A DNA stretch of 64,000 nucleotides from Rhizobium anhuiense (GTDB lineage Bacteria; Pseudomonadota; Alphaproteobacteria; Rhizobiales; Rhizobiaceae), in the NCBI RefSeq assembly GCF_003985145.1, contig NZ_ML133521.1:1178001-1242000 (forward strand). Reading direction: 5' to 3'. Made by a program: the position numbers and the translations under genes. Shown piece after piece: positions 61,359 through 64,000 of the stretch. Every line of letters begins with the position of its first letter. The first letter of the stretch is position 1. The notes beneath the pieces were generated by a model. The model made no database searches. It saw only the letters and a list, made by a program, of their open reading frames with translations, and was not told where the DNA came from.

Positions 61359-62627
61359 ATGCCTGGTGACGATAGCAAGGGTGCCGACGCGGATGTCGTC
61401 ATCATCGGCGGTGGAGCTGCCGGTATTGCCGCCGCCCGTCGCCTGCAGGCGCTCCGCCCGGACCTGTCCATCCTCCTGCTTGAAGCCGGCGATCGTCTCG
61501 GCGGGCGCGCCTGGACGGTTGGACTGCCTGACGCCGATATTGCGCTCGATCTCGGCTGCGGCTGGCTGCATGGCGCGCGGACCAATGCCTGGACTGCGAT
61601 CGCCGGCGAGGTCGGACTGACGGTCGACCGCACGCCGGCGCCCTGGAACGACGGCGGACGCCAGCTTCAGCGTGATGGCGCGGAGGCGCGTGCCGCAAGG
61701 CAGGCGATCGGCGCCTATTTCGAGCGTCTCGAGAGCCATGAGGGGAATGACGCCGCCATGGCCGAATTGCTCGAGCCCGGCAATCCCTGGAACGGCCAGA
61801 TCCGTGCGATCGGCACTTATATCACCGGCGCCGAGCTGGAGCGGTCGTCAATCGTCGATTACAACAGATATGATCCCGGCCCCGGTCCCGACTGGCGGGT
61901 GCGCGAGGGTTATGGAACGCTGGTCTCGCGTTACGGCAAGCCGGTTCCGGCAAGGCTCGGCACCGAGGTGACGCGCATCGACCACCGTCATGCCGGCCGT
62001 ATCGGCATCGAGACGAACCAGGGTGTGCTCCGTGCCCGCGCCGTGCTGGTGACCGTGTCGACGAATGTGCTTGCCGCCGGCAGGATCGCCTTCGACCCGC
62101 CTGTGCCTGATAAGATCGAGGCGGCAGCCCGTTTGCCGCTCGGCCTCGCCGACAAGCTCTTCCTGAGGCTCGCAAATCCGGAGGCGCTGCCGGCGGATAC
62201 GCATATGCTCGGTTCCACCAGTCGTGGCGCGACCGGCACCTATCAGCTCCGGCCGTTCGGCGCGCCTGTCGTCGAGGCCTATTTCGCCGGCGACCTCGCG
62301 CATGATCTGGAAGGGCAAGGCAGCGAGGCCGCCTTTTCCTTCGCGTGCAACGAATTGGCAGCGCATTTCGGCGCTGACATTCGCAAGCAATTGTCGGTCG
62401 CCGCACTGTCGGCCTGGGCCGCTGTGCCCCATATCGGCGGCTCCTATTCCTATGCCGAACCCGGCGCGTCCAATTTGCGCGGCCGTCTCGCCGCGCCGCA
62501 TGACGGGCGGATCTTCTTTGCCGGCGAAGCCTGTTCGACGTCGCGCTATTCAACGGCGCACGGCGCCTACGAGACCGGGGTTGCTGCGGCCGATCTGATC
62601 GCCGGCTCGTTTTCGCAAAATCCGTAA
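61359..62627 (+). CDS. Flavin monoamine oxidase family protein
   Basis: 422 residues. FAD dinucleotide motif ADVVIIGGGAAGIAAARRL at the N-terminus, GGRAWT just after (the amine-oxidase GGR block), and the C-terminal FAD-clamp FFAGEACSTSRYSTAHGAYETG. It oxidises an amine to imine/aldehyde with hydrogen peroxide production. No signal peptide. 58 bases after the MarR gene, possibly co-transcribed with it. Confidence 0.87.
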   Translation: MPGDDSKGADADVVIIGGGAAGIAAARRLQALRPDLSILLLEAGDRLGGRAWTVGLPDADIALDLGCGWLHGARTNAWTAIAGEVGLTVDRTPAPWNDGGRQLQRDGAEARAARQAIGAYFERLESHEGNDAAMAELLEPGNPWNGQIRAIGTYITGAELERSSIVDYNRYDPGPGPDWRVREGYGTLVSRYGKPVPARLGTEVTRIDHRHAGRIGIETNQGVLRARAVLVTVSTNVLAAGRIAFDPPVPDKIEAAARLPLGLADKLFLRLANPEALPADTHMLGSTSRGATGTYQLRPFGAPVVEAYFAGDLAHDLEGQGSEAAFSFACNELAAHFGADIRKQLSVAALSAWAAVPHIGGSYSYAEPGASNLRGRLAAPHDGRIFFAGEACSTSRYSTAHGAYETGVAAADLIAGSFSQNP

Positions 62628-62663
62628 CCGTCGCCGGCTGCGACGGCAGGCGGGAAAATTTTT
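62628..62663 (+). terminator. Terminator candidate after amine oxidase gene
   Basis: CCGTCGC-CGGCT-GCGACGG directly after the stop codon, then GGGAAAATTTTTTC about 10 bases later. The gap between stem and T-run weakens it, but the position fits a 3' end. Confidence 0.5.
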
Positions 62664-62851
62664 TCTCACTTGTCGCGAGGGCGGGATTGGCTATGCTCCC
62701 CCTCGCCCCTGCGCTGCGAGCTCAGGGCGCGGTACGTCATCCGGCGGCAAGCGGCCGCCTCAAGCTCAATATTGTCATTGATTGCAGGAGCCCCGGCTTC
62801 TACCCCGACCGTTTGCGCGTCGGCTGCGGGTATCCGCATGAGGAGGAAGAA

Positions 62852-63883
62852 ATGGACTATCGCAAGCTCGGTCCCAGCGGGACCGTCGTCACCGCCTATT
62901 GCCTCGGCACCATGACGTTCGGCGCGGAGGCTGACGAGGCCGCCTCGCATAAACTGCTCGACGATTATTTCGCCTGGGGCGGCAATTTCATCGATACCGC
63001 CGATGTCTACAGCGCCGGCAAGTCGGAAGAGATCATCGGAGGCTGGCTGAAAGCGCGCCCGACCGAGGCCCGCCAGGCGATCGTCGCCACCAAGGGGCGT
63101 TTCCCGATGGGCAACGGACCCAACGATATCGGCCTGTCGCGCCGGCATCTCGGCCAGGCGCTCGACGATTCTCTGCGCCGCCTCGGCCTTGAGCAGATCG
63201 ATCTCTATCAGATGCATGCCTGGGATGCGCTGACGCCGATCGAAGAGACGCTGCGCTTTCTCGACGATGCGGTTTCCTCCGGCAAGATCGCCTATTACGG
63301 CTTCTCCAATTATGTCGGCTGGCACATCGCCAAGGCCTCGGAAATCGCCAAGGCACGCGGTTATACCCGCCCGGTGACGCTGCAGCCGCAATATAACCTG
63401 CTGGTGCGCGACATCGAACTTGAGATTGTCGCGGCCTGCCAGGATGCCGGCATGGGCCTGCTGCCGTGGTCGCCGCTCGGCGGCGGCTGGCTGACCGGCA
63501 AGTACAAGCGCGACGAGATGCCGACGGGTGCTACCCGCCTCGGTGAAAACCCCAATCGCGGCGGCGAATCCTATGCGCCGCGCAATGCGCTGGAGCGAAC
63601 CTGGGCGATCATCGCTGTTGTCGAAGAGATCGCCAAGGGGCATGGCGTCAGCATGGCGCAGGTGGCGCTCGCCTGGACGGCGGCACAGCCGGCGATCACC
63701 TCGGTCATCCTCGGCGCCCGTACGCCCGAACAGCTCGCCGACAATCTCGGCGCCATGAAGCTCAAGCTCTCCGATGATGACATGGCAAGATTGAACGAGG
63801 TGAGCGCCCCTCAGCCGTTCGACTATCCCTACGGCAAGGGCGGCATCAACCAGCGCCACCGCAAGATCGAGGGCGGCCGCTGA
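62852..63883 (+). CDS. Aldo/keto reductase
   Basis: 343 residues from MDYRKLGPSG with AGGAGGAAG just upstream. Catalytic set: Asp in FIDTADVYSAG, the Tyr of that motif, Lys in VATKGRF and His in YQMHAWD; cofactor loop near LGARTPEQLADN. Belongs to the AKR subfamily close to YajO/Tas. Likely reduces aldehydes or keto sugars with NADPH. It stands alone, bounded by terminators on both sides. Confidence 0.9.
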   Translation: MDYRKLGPSGTVVTAYCLGTMTFGAEADEAASHKLLDDYFAWGGNFIDTADVYSAGKSEEIIGGWLKARPTEARQAIVATKGRFPMGNGPNDIGLSRRHLGQALDDSLRRLGLEQIDLYQMHAWDALTPIEETLRFLDDAVSSGKIAYYGFSNYVGWHIAKASEIAKARGYTRPVTLQPQYNLLVRDIELEIVAACQDAGMGLLPWSPLGGGWLTGKYKRDEMPTGATRLGENPNRGGESYAPRNALERTWAIIAVVEEIAKGHGVSMAQVALAWTAAQPAITSVILGARTPEQLADNLGAMKLKLSDDDMARLNEVSAPQPFDYPYGKGGINQRHRKIEGGR

Positions 63884-63940
63884 GTCTCCGCCCATAACCG
63901 GATGAGTCGTCTCGCCCGGTCTGCAACACCAACGAAGAAA

Positions 63941-63966
63941 GCCGCCATGTTTCCATGGCGGCTTTT
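63941..63966 (+). terminator. Rho-independent terminator after aldo/keto reductase
   Basis: GCCGCCATG-TTTC-CATGGCGGC followed by TTTT. A 9-bp GC-rich stem with AAAGAAA on the 5' side, so it may work in both directions. It lies 58 bases after the reductase stop. Confidence 0.85.
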
Positions 63967-64000
63967 CGGCCTTGCTGCTTGGGAGGCGATTTTAGGCCGG

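Overview
The window looks like accessory DNA from a Rhizobium-type alphaproteobacterium (R. leguminosarum/etli-like). I base this on high GC, dense runs of ABC uptake operons each with a local regulator, two intergenic palindromic elements of a kind familiar from Rhizobium genomes, a rhizobial-style flagellin and a PmtA-like methyltransferase. I see no rRNA, tRNA, ribosomal-protein or core replication genes, so a megaplasmid/chromid or a chromosomal catabolic region is plausible; the replicon cannot be decided from sequence alone.

Layout. (1) 1-4956, minus strand: an amide-uptake operon read amiC-amiR-[RNA switch]-nitrilase-type amidase-Liv binding protein-livH-livM. Between amiR and the amidase sit two adjacent hexaloop hairpins followed by a strong intrinsic terminator, the arrangement expected of an ANTAR antitermination target. 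(2) 5102-12503, minus: a dipeptide-type ABC operon (dppB, dppC, fused DppDF ATPase) that also encodes a signal-less class A beta-lactamase-like hydrolase, a peptide-binding protein and an M20 amidohydrolase. Two tandem LysR regulators (12682-14530) and a divergent MmgE/PrpD gene follow; the dpp and prpD promoter regions share a TCCGCA-N6-TGCG palindrome. (3) 16082-16969: dienelactone-hydrolase family protein. (4) 17289-29686: a sugar ABC operon led by a Gfo/Idh/MocA dehydrogenase and ending in a small immunity-like gene, then an amino-acid/peptide turnover cluster (D-threonine-aldolase-like enzyme, M81 peptidase, NTF2-like protein; divergently RidA, an RpiR regulator, an SDR and an MFS pump). 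Similar TGAAA/TTTCA palindromes precede both halves. (5) 29771-35511: ROK regulator, a DMT exporter/AraC pair flanked by a duplicated ROK 3' end, then two oxidoreductases with an HxlR regulator. (6) 35597-43017, minus: an Opp-type ABC operon ending in a GH20 hexosaminidase, probably for chito-oligosaccharides.

(7) 43399-46131: orphan flagellin and DHA2 efflux pump. (8) 46237-50274: GH94 phosphorylase-like protein (1095 aa) and a FadR/GntR regulator. (9) 50612-53407: an acetyltransferase, an ArsO-like monooxygenase and ArsR-type repressor, mixed with decayed gene fragments. (10) 53441-55038: kduI-kduD. (11) 55311-55800, minus: a 48-aa DUF1127 gene followed by a cluster of hairpins that repeatedly display CCUCCUCCC in their loops. 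These are candidate anti-Shine-Dalgarno small RNAs of the CcsR/cuckoo type and the most striking non-coding feature here. (12) 55990-59056: exonuclease plus a two-component system whose kinase is broken by a one-base frameshift. (13) 59203-63883: PmtA-like methyltransferase, haloalkane dehalogenase with a divergent MarR regulator and twin operators, flavin amine oxidase and aldo/keto reductase.

Most transporter genes within an operon overlap by ATGA or lie within a few bases, so they are probably translationally coupled. Starts were moved inward from the longest open frame wherever a Shine-Dalgarno site, a signal peptide or family length supported it.
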